From CAVSUZ01 sp963791885 (GTDB lineage: Bacteria; Pseudomonadota; Alphaproteobacteria; Acetobacterales; Acetobacteraceae): DNA of 64,000 nucleotides. Numbering within the stretch: position 1 is the stretch's first letter; the number at the start of each line of letters is the position of its first letter. Below the pieces are notes generated by a model. It saw only the letters and a list, made by a program, of their open reading frames with translations. It did not search any database and was not told where the DNA came from. The DNA lies in NCBI GenBank assembly GCA_963791885.1, contig CAWBUL010000008.1:186001-250000 (forward strand), in the 5' to 3' direction. Positions 1 to 8,527 of the stretch are shown here, one piece after another. The translations under genes and the position numbers were made by a program.

Positions 1-384
1 GCCCGCAGCCGAGGCTCCTTGTCCAGCCACTCCTTCGCCATCCAGTCATTGATCGCGCGAGCGAAGCCGGCACCCATATCCTCACTGAACAGCAGCGGCG
101 CGCCGTACAGGCAGTTGCAGATGGCAATGCTGGAACCGAACGCATCCAGCGCATCGCGCCGCAGCAAATCCAGATCCGATCCCGGTTTACCGGACTGCGG
201 GCGCCAATCGGGCCGAGACGTCAGCGGCGCATTCGCCGGATACGCAATGGACTCCAGATCGTGCAGCCCGCGCTGCACCACGCTGTCCCGCCAATGATCC
301 GCGAGATAGGGCAGCAGCGACTTCAATCCAGGGACGGCGGGATGGATATCGCAGTCAATTCCACCAACAGGGAGCGGAACTCAT
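1..384 (-). pseudogene. Amidohydrolase (TIM-barrel metal-dependent hydrolase), N-terminal part, frameshifted and cut by window edge
   Basis: The minus strand reads a continuous amidohydrolase-type N-terminus containing DCDIHPAVPGLKSLLPYL, then CNCLYGAPLLFSEDMGAGFA and INDWMAKEWLDKEPRLRA before the window edge. The D-x-D-x-H pattern near the N-terminus is where this superfamily places its first metal ligands. The gene follows the GMC oxidoreductase on the same strand, so the two may be co-transcribed. The frame has no ATG, GTG or TTG between an upstream stop and the DCDIHP motif. The ATG at 384-382 comes into frame only if one G of the GGG at 370-372 is removed, which would give MSSAPVGGIDCDIHP. 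I therefore infer a one-base insertion (mutation or sequencing error). The substrate cannot be told. The C-terminus lies outside the window. Confidence 0.7.
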
Positions 385-442
385 GACATGATCCGGAAGC
401 AGAAACACCCACCATAGCCCGCCGCTGCCGCGCGGGAAAACA

Positions 443-2078
443 TCACTGGTTCGCCTCCGACAGGATGATCTGCGACGCCCGTTCCCCAATCGCAATCGAC
501 GGTGCGTTGGTATTCGACGAAACGATGAACGGCATGACCGAGGCATCGACCACGCGCAGCCCATCAACCCCGTACACGCGGCAATTGGCATCGACGACGG
601 CCAAGGCATCGGTGCCCATCCGGCAGGTGCCGACCGGATGATACGATGTCTGCCCATTGGCGCGGATGTAATCCATCAGTGCATCATCGCCCTCCATCTC
701 CGGACCGGGCCGTGTCTCCTCGACGAAGTACCGCTTCATCGGCTCCTGCGCGGCGATCCTGCGCACCATCCGCAGCCCGCGCAGCGCCGCGTCGCGGTCC
801 CCCTGCGTCGCCAGGTAATTCGCCACGATCCGCGGAGGCTGCGACGGATCGGGTGTCACCGCGTGCACCGATCCGCGGGACTCCGGATACAGCTGAAAAT
901 AACCGATCGACAGACCCGAGAACGGATCCACGCCCGAGCCAGCAGCCTCTTTCGACCGATCCGGTGAGCTGATCTGGTGCAGGCTGGATCTTCGTATCCG
1001 GGTACGGACTATCGGGCGACACGCGCGCCAGCGCATGGATCATCGCGCTGGACCCGGCAAACACGCCGGTCCCATTCATCTGATAGCGCAGGAAGGGCAG
1101 GGCGCCCCGCAGCCACGGGTGCTTGACCAGGTCGTTCAGCGACAGCACGCCGCGCGAGCGATACGTGACGCGCGTATGGTAATGGTCCTGCAGGTTCTCC
1201 CCCACCCCCGGCAGGTCGTGCACCACCGCAATCCCCAACCCACGCAGCCGGCCACCATCGCCGACACCCGACAACTCAAGAATCTGAGGCGATTGAATCG
1301 CCCCGGCGGCGATGATCACATCGCGTTTCGCATGCGCGATCGTGGTCGCACCATTCCGCCGGAACGCCACGCCGGTCGCGCGCTTGCCGTCGAACAGGAT
1401 GCGTTCGACCGCCGCGTTCGTCTCCGCCCGCACATTGCCCCGCGCCAGCGCCGGCCGGAGATACCCGACAGCGCTGCTGCACCGTTCCCCGCGCCGCGTC
1501 GTCACCTGAAGACGGCAGACGCCTTCGTGGCTCGTACCGTTGTAGTCCGCATTGGCCGGGATGCCGGCAGCGACGGCCAATTCGATGAACGCATCCACGA
1601 TCGGCTCATTCCGCAACAGCACCTCGATCGAGAGCGGCCCACCGCGGCCCCGTGTCGCCGGATCACCATCGGGAAAATCCTCCATCCCCCGCATGACCTG
1701 CTCCATCGCCGCCCAGTCCCAACCCGGACAGCCGGTCGCGGCCCATTCGTCGTACCGGTTGGGATCGCCGCGCACCCAGATCATGCCGTTCACACTGCTC
1801 GACCCGCCGAGTAGCTTGCCGCGCGGCCAGTAAAGGCGCCGGTTACCCGTGGCCGCTTCCGGCTCGGTCTCGAACTTCCACACGTAACGCTCATCCTGGA
1901 TGATCTTCCCGACCCCGAGCGGAATGCGGATCCACCGCCCGGTATCGGGCGCGCCCGCCTCCAGCAGCAGCACGCGCCGCCCGGCATCCGCCAGTCGCGC
2001 CGCCAGCGCACAGCCGGCCGACCCTGCGCCGACGATCACGTGGTCCCACTCACCGTCGATGGCTGTCGAGCCACTCAT
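443..2078 (-). pseudogene. GMC family (choline dehydrogenase-like) FAD oxidoreductase, frameshifted
   Basis: The N-terminal part has the FAD-binding Rossmann motif VIVGAGSAGCALAARLADAG, then the GMC signatures GKLLGGSSSVNGMIWVRGDP and GAIQSPQILELSGVG. The C-terminal part has TSYHPVGTCRMGTDALAVVD (catalytic His region) and the terminal Asn-containing SSNTNAPSIAIGERA. The two parts lie in different frames. Joining DTKIQ to LHQISSPDRSK by removing one C of the pair at 982-983 restores a protein of about 544 residues, normal for the family. It would oxidise an alcohol with FAD; the substrate is unknown. The start at 2078 (MSGSTAIDGEWDHVIVG) sits directly before the Rossmann strand. The broken amidohydrolase follows 58 bp downstream. 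Confidence 0.85.
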
Positions 2079-2293
2079 TCACGTTTCCCCGTCCGCGCCG
2101 TTCGTTCTTGCAACGTCACACCGGGTTACCCCGCAATCGGCCGGACGGCGAATGCCAAGCCAGCCGGTCTGTCCAAGCCCTGGCGCATGTGGCCCAGATC
2201 CTCCGGCCCCGACACAGAAATGGGACACGGGCTGAACCACCGCGCATCCTTGACTTGGGGTAGGGCCGCCGCCATTTTCCGCGCCCCAAGGTG

Positions 2294-2366
2294 GGGGCTG
2301 TAGCTCAGCTGGGAGAGCGCCTCGTTCGCAATGAGGAGGTCAGGGGTTCGATCCCCCTCAGCTCCA
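2294..2366 (+). tRNA. tRNA-Ala (anticodon CGC)
   Basis: This is a 73-nt cloverleaf. The acceptor stem GGGGCTG pairs with CAGCTCC (one G-U), followed by discriminator A. The D-arm is TAGCTCAGCTGGGAGAGC. The anticodon stem CCTCG/TGAGG carries loop TTCGCAA with anticodon CGC at 2327-2329, which reads GCG alanine codons. The T-arm is AGGGG-TTCGATC-CCCCT. CCA is not encoded. Confidence 0.97.
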
Positions 2367-3081
2367 TCCTTAACAGCGCCGTATGGCCAACTCCTTGATA
2401 TTCCTTCTGAAATCCAGACGGTGACCGGGCGGCAACCACCCCGATGACCACCCCGATTGCACCACCCTGGAGGGTGCCCCGCTGGATGGGGCCCCGTGTG
2501 GCTGAACCCGTCCCCCCGTCTCGGGGAAATCGGGCAGACCACCCCCGGCCCCCCTTGGCGGGTCAATGGGTCCCCTTTTGGTTGTCGCTCCTGGCCGTCG
2601 TTCTGGCTGGCTGCCCACCCCTGCGTTGACATCCAGGACCCGTGTGAGCGCAAGCTAGGCCAACCCACGCTATCCGCTGAAAGGCGCACAGAGTCCAACC
2701 CGGCGGCCACGGCGGACGAGGTGGACTTGCTGACACCTCGTCGAGGGCAACGACGCCCATCTCGGCCGCTTTTTGGGGGCCGGACGGCTGGCCGCAGTGC
2801 CGGCGTCAGGCGGATCGATGCGGACAATGACGGCGAGAACCATGCGCTTCCGGTAGAGGCCCGCCAGCCAGCGAATCGCGAGTTAGCAATACGCTAACGC
2901 GAGGTTAGCTCAGGAGTTCGCAGAGACTCGCTGGCGACTCCTCGTTAGCCGGGGCGATGACCTACGGGCCGCCCTCAGACCCGCCTGTAGCCCCGCCATT
3001 TTGGCTCCCTGCGGCATGCCTGAGCGTGCGTCTCGCCCGGTCCACTGGCGCGATCATCCAGGGCAGCCCCCGACGTTCCTC
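2367..3081. other. Intergenic stretch without a recognisable gene
   Basis: No reading frame here on either strand resembles a known protein, and the longer frames are low-complexity Pro/Arg/Gly shadows. Near 2880-2900 a small perfect hairpin GTTAGC-aatac-GCTAAC is followed by further GTTAGC/CGTTAGC copies up to about 2950. It is too weak to name. The right part lies just downstream of the small membrane ORF that ends at 3082. Confidence 0.6.
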
Positions 3082-3238
3082 TCAACCCGAGAACAGGGAC
3101 CACGCCTGCCGTGGCAGATCGAGGCCAGCGACCCAACGCGTATAGTCAAGGAACAACGTTCCGACCTCGGGCACCAGCAGGGTCACAAGCCAGCCCAGCA
3201 GGGCGAACGCGGCGAGCATCAGGATCAGCCCCATGACC
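3082..3238 (-). pseudogene. 3' half of a small membrane protein gene interrupted by IS21 element
   Basis: The frame from the ATG at 3234 encodes 50 residues with one clear hydrophobic helix (MGLILMLAAFALLGWLVTLL) and then a polar tail ending at TGA 3084-3082. It abuts the left end of the IS21 element. Deleting the element joins this frame exactly to the start at 5789 on the other side (...CAG AGG GTC ATG GGG...), giving one ORF of 69 residues. Whether the remaining 50 residues are still translated from the internal ATG is unknown. No family was recognised. Confidence 0.5.
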
Positions 3239-3310
3239 TGTTGATTTTCGCTGAGAACTGACCCGGGTTTTCCACCGAGAACTGACCCGGGTGAATTTAT
3301 GGTTTGCGGG

Positions 3311-4102
3311 TCATACCGGGGTCAAGTTCTTGGCCTTTTCCTTTCGGCCCTTGTTGGCGGCCGAGCTGGCTTTGAAGCGGAAGCTGTCATTGCCGGTTTC
3401 CACGATGTGGCAGTGGTGGGTGAGGCGGTCGAGCATGGCGGTCGTCATCTTAGCGTCGCCGAACACGTCAGCCCATTCGCTGAAGCTCAGGTTCGTGGTG
3501 ATGACCACAGAGGCCCGTTCGTAAAGCTTGCTCAGCAGGTGGAAAAGCAGCGCGCCGCCGGAGGGGCTGAACGGCAGATAGCCCAATTCATCGAGCATTA
3601 CGAGGTCGCACCGCATCAGCCGATCCGCGATCTGACCCGATCGGCCCTGAGTTTTCTCCTGCTCCAGCGCATTGACCAGGTCGACGGTCCCGAAGAACCG
3701 AACCTTTTTGCGATGGTGTTCAACCGCCTGCACGCCAAGCGCCGTGGCGATGTGGGTCTTGCCGGTGCCCGGACCGCCGACGAGGACCACGTTGTCGGCG
3801 TTTTCGATGAACTCACACCGGTAAAGCTGGCGCACCAGGGCTTCATTGGTTTCGCTGGACGCAAAATCAAAACCGCTCAGATCCTTGTAGACGGGGAAGC
3901 GCGCCGCCTTCAGCTGGTAGGCAACCGATCGAACCTCGCGCTCGGCGGTTTCCGCCTTGAGCAGCTGTGAGAGAATGGGGACGGCCGAATTGAACGCTGG
4001 CGCGCCCTGCTCCATCAGCTCGCCCGCGGCTTGCGCCATGCCAAACATCTTCAGGCCGCGCAGCATCACGACAATCGCCGCCCCGGCCGGATCATGACGC
4101 AT
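3311..4102 (-). CDS. istB: IS21 helper ATPase IstB
   Basis: This is a 263-residue AAA+ ATPase that assists the IstA transposase with target selection. The Walker A motif is GGPGTGKTH (after NVVLVG) and Walker B is LVMLDELGYLPF, followed by ASVVITTNLSFSEWADVFGD with the sensor Asn. I chose the ATG at 4102 because AGGAGG lies 7 bases upstream, it gives the usual IstB length, and it overlaps the istA stop by 11 bp, the normal coupled arrangement. An in-frame upstream ATG at 4156 lies inside istA and is less likely. Confidence 0.95.
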   Translation of the reverse strand: MRHDPAGAAIVVMLRGLKMFGMAQAAGELMEQGAPAFNSAVPILSQLLKAETAEREVRSVAYQLKAARFPVYKDLSGFDFASSETNEALVRQLYRCEFIENADNVVLVGGPGTGKTHIATALGVQAVEHHRKKVRFFGTVDLVNALEQEKTQGRSGQIADRLMRCDLVMLDELGYLPFSPSGGALLFHLLSKLYERASVVITTNLSFSEWADVFGDAKMTTAMLDRLTHHCHIVETGNDSFRFKASSAANKGRKEKAKNLTPV

Positions 4103-5684
4103 GGCGGGCCTCCTGTAGCTTCTCGCGCAGGGCATCGTAGCGTTCGACGTCGGCACGTGGCTCCCGGTCCAGGGCCAAGGCCTGCGGAGCCGCGATCATT
4201 GCTGTGGCCGTGGATTTGCCGTCGATCAGCCGGTGCAACATGTTCAGCACGTGCGTCTTTGTCGGCGCTCCATCACTCAGCGCCAGTTCGACGGCACACA
4301 ACACCGCATCTTCACCATGGTGCAGGACGAGGGCAAGAATCTCCACCATCTCCCGGTCGCCTCCGGGCTGCTTGAGAAGGTGCTGTTGCAGCCGCTTGAA
4401 CGCTTCCGGCAATTCGGCGAACGGCGCGCCATTACGCAGAGCTCCCGGCTTGCGCTGGATCACCGCGAGATAGTGGTGCCAATCATAGATGGTGCGGCCG
4501 GGCAGATGATGCGACCGCTCGATGAGCCGCGCGTGTTCGCAGATGACATGCCCTTCGGCAACAACAACGACGCGGTCTGGATAAACCCTTAAGCTGACGC
4601 GATGATTGGCGAAGGACGCGGGCACGCTGTAGCGGTTGCGATCAAAGTGAACGAGGCAGGTGGGCGAAACGCGTTTGCCGTATTCAACAAAACCATCGAA
4701 CGGTCTGCCAACGGCCATCAGGCATCCGACTTCACTTTGCCACGCATCGAATATCGAGCCTTGCTGGCTGCCGTGTGGAATCTCGCGCCATAGCGCTTGG
4801 CAGCGTTGTTCCAGCCAGTCGTTCAAGTCAGCCAGCGTCACAAAACGCGGCATGGTCTGCCACAGCCGATGACGCGCGTCCTGGACATTCTTCTCGATCT
4901 GACCCTTCTCCCAGCCTGAGGCCGGATTGCAAAAGTCAGCATCGAAAAGGTAGTGGCTGGCCATCGCGGCAAAGCGTGCATTGACCTGGCGCTTCTTGCC
5001 GACGCCAACTTGGTCAACAGCCGTTCTCATATTGTCGTAGATGCCGCGGCGCGGCACGCCGCCAAGCACCCGGAACGCATGATGATGCGCGTCGAACAGC
5101 ATCTCGTGCGTCTGCAGCGGATAGGCCCGGACAATGAAGGTGCGGCTGTAGCAAAGCTTGAAGTGCGCAGCTTGCAGCTTGGTCCGTTCGCCGCCGATAA
5201 CGGCCCACTCCTCGCTCCAGTCGAACTGGAAAGCTTCGCCCGGCTGGAAAATCAGCGGAACAAAGGCCCCGCGGCCGGTCGTCTGCTGCTCCCGCTGCCG
5301 ATGCTCCTTCCAGGTGCGGGCGAACGCCGCAACACGGCCGTATGAACCTTCAAACCCGAGGGCGGCCAGATCCGCATGCAACCGCTTGATCGTCCGCCTC
5401 TGCTTGCGCGGCCTGCCGCTCTCTAGCTTTAGCCAGGCCGACAGTTTCTCGGCGAACGCGTCCAGCTTGCTGGGCCGCTCCGGCACCTTGAAGGCCGGTT
5501 CCACCACGTCGCCCCGCAAGTATTTGCGGATGGTGTTCCGCGATAGCCCAGTCCTGCGGGCGATCTCCCGTATCGAAAGCTGGTCTCGAAGCGCCCAGCG
5601 ACGGATCACGCTCAGTAACTCCATGCTTATCACTCCCGTGGACCCCGCTGAAAACAGCCGGGGCGAGGTCAAAACATGGGTCAA
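4092..5684 (-). CDS. istA: IS21 transposase IstA
   Basis: This is a 530-residue DDE transposase. The N-terminal helix-turn-helix is RDQLSIREIARRTGLSRNT. The rve-type catalytic core contains QPGEAFQFDWSEEWA (first Asp), GVPRRGIYDNMRTAVDQVG (second Asp) and WEKGQIEKNVQDARHRLW (Glu). The C-terminal part has RNRYSVPASFANHRVSLRVY. The length is intact and the gene overlaps istB. An alternative start is the internal MELLSVIRRWALRDQLS, about 19 codons downstream, which is the more usual IstA N-terminus. Confidence 0.95.
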   Translation of the reverse strand: MTHVLTSPRLFSAGSTGVISMELLSVIRRWALRDQLSIREIARRTGLSRNTIRKYLRGDVVEPAFKVPERPSKLDAFAEKLSAWLKLESGRPRKQRRTIKRLHADLAALGFEGSYGRVAAFARTWKEHRQREQQTTGRGAFVPLIFQPGEAFQFDWSEEWAVIGGERTKLQAAHFKLCYSRTFIVRAYPLQTHEMLFDAHHHAFRVLGGVPRRGIYDNMRTAVDQVGVGKKRQVNARFAAMASHYLFDADFCNPASGWEKGQIEKNVQDARHRLWQTMPRFVTLADLNDWLEQRCQALWREIPHGSQQGSIFDAWQSEVGCLMAVGRPFDGFVEYGKRVSPTCLVHFDRNRYSVPASFANHRVSLRVYPDRVVVVAEGHVICEHARLIERSHHLPGRTIYDWHHYLAVIQRKPGALRNGAPFAELPEAFKRLQQHLLKQPGGDREMVEILALVLHHGEDAVLCAVELALSDGAPTKTHVLNMLHRLIDGKSTATAMIAAPQALALDREPRADVERYDALREKLQEARHAS

Positions 5685-5736
5685 TTCTCAGTGGAAATTT
5701 GCCACCTGGTGGGTCAGTTCTCGATGAAACTCAACA

Positions 5737-5789
5737 CTCTGGCCGTTTTCGAGATGCAGCCGGGCTGGCTGCCGTGGGACGTAGGACAT
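5737..5789 (-). pseudogene. 5' end of the small ORF interrupted by IS21
   Basis: The ATG at 5789-5787 is preceded by TGGAGACGACC, a plausible ribosome-binding site. The frame reads MSYVPRQPARLHLENGQ before running into the right end of the IS21 element. Removal of the element fuses it in frame to the membrane segment on the left flank (ending at 3082). The ORF is unnamed; a soluble N-terminus followed by one helix is all that can be said. Confidence 0.45.
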
Positions 5790-5790
5790 G

Positions 5791-5810
5791 GTCGTCTCCA
5801 GGGAGACGAC
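5791..5810. promoter_or_regulatory. Perfect 9-bp inverted repeat upstream of the IS21-interrupted ORF
   Basis: GTCGTCTCC-AG-GGAGACGAC is a perfect dyad with a 2-nt centre. It sits 1 bp upstream of the ATG at 5789 and contains that start's GGAG. It could be an operator, or an mRNA hairpin that hides the ribosome-binding site. No regulator is assigned. Confidence 0.4.
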
Positions 5811-5834
5811 GCGCTTGCGAGAGAAGGCCGGGAT

Positions 5835-6075
5835 GATGTAAAAGGCCGGCGCGCGACCAACCTGGCTCGAACCTGGCGGTGCAGGCAGCACTGGCAACCG
5901 TCCGGCAACGCCGTGGGCGCCCGCCTCAGCCCGATGCGATGTTGCTGGCCGAGATCAAGGCAATCATCGCGGACCTGCCGACCTACGGCTATCGGCGGGT
6001 GCATGCCCTGCCGGGTCGCCGCCGAGAGCAGACCGGCGAACCCGCAGTGAACGTCAAGCGGGTTTATCGGACGCG
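5835..6075 (+). pseudogene. Fragment of an IS3-family OrfB transposase (HTH_21 region)
   Basis: The frame reads ...ARDQPGSNLAVQAALATV..., then IKAIIADLPTYGYRRVHALP and GEPAVNVKRVYR. The segment LPTYGYRRVHAL...NVKRVYR is the typical helix-turn-helix segment at the start of IS3-family OrfB. The DDE domain is missing and homology ends shortly after KRVYR, so this is a remnant. It sits between the IS21 right flank and an IS5-family remnant. Confidence 0.75.
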
Positions 6076-6139
6076 ATCAGGGCGCGGAGACCCATGGGAT
6101 TGGCCTCGCGAGCGACGTTGCGTCGAGTGTCACCAGTAA

Positions 6140-6368
6140 CAGCCGCAAAAGGCACCGCCAGCCAGGCCAACAGCAACCAGAAGCTGTACCCAACTGCGGC
6201 CAGTACCGCGTTGACCGCATCGCCGGCTGGTTTGGCGAGATAGTTGCGACCCATGCGGTGCTCGGCCTTGAGATGGCCGATCACGGGTTCCACTGCGGCC
6301 CGCCGTCGTAGCGCCCGCTTGATGGCGTCGGCCACTCAGACAGCCGATCAGGATTCTTCACGGACGAC
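6140..6368 (-). pseudogene. Remnant of an IS5-family transposase (C-terminal part) with one terminus
   Basis: The minus strand encodes IKRALRRRAAVEPVIGHLKA and HRMGRNYLAKPAGDAVNAVL, nearly identical to the C-terminus of the complete transposase at 45949-47298. Just beyond the start of homology lies TTCACGGACGAC (6357-6368), the 12-bp terminal repeat of that element, carrying the subterminal sequence of the opposite (left) end. The remnant is therefore an internally deleted or rearranged copy. After LLLAWLAV the sequence diverges from the full copy. Confidence 0.8.
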
Positions 6369-6539
6369 GAACCACTGTCTGCGGTGCATGGTATCGGCCT
6401 CCAGAAGACCGCAACATCCGACTTATTGAGAAATAACGTAAACGTAACGAGAAATACAAGGATCAGGCGCAGCTACTCCATTGAACCAAAGACGCACCTA
6501 GAGACGAACGCGGTAGAGCCGTCCAAGTGATCCTCCGCG

Positions 6540-7721
6540 CTACGCGGCGCGCGACTCCAGCAATGACACGGTGTGGTCTGCGATCATCCGCTCCTCATCA
6601 GTGGGAATTACCCAGACGGGAATGCTTGACCCGTCCGCACTGACCTCGCCCGCGCCCACTTTATTCCGCACAGGGTCAATCCGGGCGCCGAGCCAGGCGC
6701 AGCCGGCAACGACCTCGGCTCGCGTGGCGGCGTCATGCTCGCCGATACCTGCGGTGAAAACCAGTCCATCAACGCCGCCGAGAGCGGCGGCCAGCGAGCC
6801 GATCTCGCGCACGATCCGGTAAACGAAGAGTTGGATCGCTTCAGTCGCCGCGGGCGCTGGGGATGCGCGTAGCGTGCGCATATCAGAGGAAATGCCGGAG
6901 ACGCCGAGTAGTCCGGATTTACGATAGAGCAGGTCTTCGACGGCACGCACGTCCATGCTGCGCGAGTCCATCAAATAGAGCACCACGCCGGGGTCGATCG
7001 ATCCGCAACGTGTTCCCATCATTAGCCCGTCGAGTGCCGTGAAACCCATCGTGCTGGCGACGCTGCGTCCCGCATTCACCGCGCAGAGGCTCGCACCATT
7101 GCCCAGATGCGCGATGATGACCCGGCGCGATGCGAGGTCCGGCGCGATCTGCGCAAGCCGCGAGCAGATATATTCGTAGGACAGGCCGTGAAATCCGTAG
7201 CGCTTGACTCCAGCCTCGGTCAGATCGCGCGGTAGAGCGAAAGACTGGGCGAGTTCGGATTGAACCCGGTGGAATGCTGTGTCGAAACAAGCGACTTGGA
7301 CGATCTGCGGTGCATGCTCGGCAATCGCACGGATGGGCTCCAGGTTATGCGACTGGTGCAGGGGCGCCAGAGGGATCAGCGATGCAAGGCGCTCGATGAC
7401 GGTGGCATCGACGAGGACCGGGCTGGCGTAATCTGTACCGCCGTGAACAACCCTGTGGCCGACCGCCAGAATGGGTTCGCCATTCAGCAGCTCTCGTGTG
7501 GTTTTGACGATCGCGCGCGTGGCCTCCGCATGACCGATCTGCTTTTCCCATGCCTGCTCCGCTGCCACGGTTCCATCGGACGTGGTGACCCGGAGCTTCG
7601 GCGCGTTGCCCAGTGCCTCCACCTGGCCGCGGAACAGGGCACGATCGGTGCGCCCGATTTCGTACAGGCCGAACTTGATGCTGGACGAGCCGGCATTCAG
7701 GACGGCGATACATCCCTGCAT
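6540..7721 (-). CDS. ackA: Acetate kinase (acetate/propionate family)
   Basis: The 393-residue cytosolic kinase interconverts acetate + ATP and acetyl phosphate + ADP. Family motifs are in order: VLNAGSSSIKFGLYE (N-terminal phosphate loop), GHRVVHGGTDY, ACFDTAFHR, YGFHGLSYEYI, IIAHLGNGASLCAV, MGTRCGSIDPG and VFTAGIGEHDA. I chose ATG 7721 because MQGCIAVLNAGSSS aligns with the normal N-terminus; a longer frame exists upstream but overlaps fabI. It is the last gene of a minus-strand operon DUF3141 - pta-like - fabI - ackA, so acetyl or butyryl phosphate made by the acyltransferase would be used for ATP here. Confidence 0.95.
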   Translation of the reverse strand: MQGCIAVLNAGSSSIKFGLYEIGRTDRALFRGQVEALGNAPKLRVTTSDGTVAAEQAWEKQIGHAEATRAIVKTTRELLNGEPILAVGHRVVHGGTDYASPVLVDATVIERLASLIPLAPLHQSHNLEPIRAIAEHAPQIVQVACFDTAFHRVQSELAQSFALPRDLTEAGVKRYGFHGLSYEYICSRLAQIAPDLASRRVIIAHLGNGASLCAVNAGRSVASTMGFTALDGLMMGTRCGSIDPGVVLYLMDSRSMDVRAVEDLLYRKSGLLGVSGISSDMRTLRASPAPAATEAIQLFVYRIVREIGSLAAALGGVDGLVFTAGIGEHDAATRAEVVAGCAWLGARIDPVRNKVGAGEVSADGSSIPVWVIPTDEERMIADHTVSLLESRAA

Positions 7722-7737
7722 CGTTTGGTTTCCCCGA

Positions 7738-8518
7738 TCAGGCGACGATGTTTGTCCCACCATCGACATAGACGGTGCCGCCGGTGACGCGCCGGGCGAA
7801 GGGCGTGGCCAGATAGGCACAGGTGAAACCGACATCCATGATATCGACGAGTTCGCCGAGAGGTGCCTTCTGTTGCGCCTCGTTGAGCAGGAGCCCGAAG
7901 TCTTTCAGGCCGGATGCAGCGCGGGTCTTGAGCGGCCCCGGGGAGATGGCATGCACACGAATCGCCTGGGCCGAGCTCGTAAGCGAGATATCGGCACGCC
8001 GCTTCCAGCGCGGCTTTCACCGGGCCCATGACGTTGTAGTTCGGGACCACACGATTGGCGCCATAATAGCTCATCGCGAACATCGCCCCGCCCTCCGTCA
8101 TGAGGGGGGCAGCGAGCTTTGCCATCCGGATGAACGAGTGGCATGAGATGTCCATCGCTTTGGCGAAGCCTTCAGCGGAGCAGTCCAGCAAGCCGCCCTG
8201 CAGATCCTCCTTCGGCGCAAAGGCGATGGAATGTACGAGGATGTCCAGCCGACCCCATTGCGTGTGAATGGCGTCAAACACAGCCTCCATCTGCCCTTGT
8301 ATCTCGACATCCAGCGGCATCGCGACCGAAGCCTGTAACTCGTCCGCCAAGGGCTCAACGTAGGGGCGTGCCTTCTCGTTCAGCCAAGTAACCGCCAGGT
8401 CGGCGCCGGCCATCCGGAACGCCTTGGCGCACCCATAGGCGATTGACATGTCGTTGGCGATGCCGACGACCAGGGCTTTGTGACCGCTGAGAATGGGCCG
8501 GATGGTGGTTTCGATCAT
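7738..8518 (-). pseudogene. fabI: Enoyl-[acyl-carrier-protein] reductase FabI, frameshifted
   Basis: The N-terminal two thirds show LSGHKALVVGIANDMSIAYG (atypical Rossmann loop of FabI), ILVHSIAFAPKEDLQGGLLD and MFAMSYYGANRVVPNYNVMG with the Tyr/Lys active-site spacing (Y...MGPVKAALE). The reading then shifts. The expected C-terminus VHAISPGPLKTRAASGLKDF ... TGGTVYVDGGTNIVA is in another frame. Removing one G of the GGG at 7968-7970 (or losing two bases there) restores about 259 residues. The protein would reduce enoyl-ACP with NAD(P)H. It lies 9 bp after the acyltransferase and 16 bp before ackA, so it is in the same operon. As written the protein would have a wrong C-terminus. Confidence 0.88.
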
Positions 8519-8527
8519 TCTGACCTC

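Larger units (their letters stand above)
3239..5736 (-). mobile_element. IS21-family insertion sequence, complete
   Basis: The element is 2498 bp, begins TGTTGATTTTCG and ends ...GATGAAACTCAACA. Its termini are imperfect inverted repeats, with TG...CA ends as expected for IS21. A 12-bp box GAGAACTGACCC occurs twice at the left end (3253-3264, 3277-3288) and twice inverted at the right end (5711-5722 exact, 5678-5689 with one change), the usual multi-site layout of IS21 ends. It holds istA and istB in overlapping minus-strand order. I see no clear target-site duplication (left flank ends CATGACC, right flank begins CTCTGGCC). Confidence 0.9.

Noticed and set aside
2126..2827. Minus-strand 233-codon frame across the tRNA-Ala gene
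   Set aside because: It runs through a clear tRNA and has low-complexity Pro/Gly/Arg sequence.
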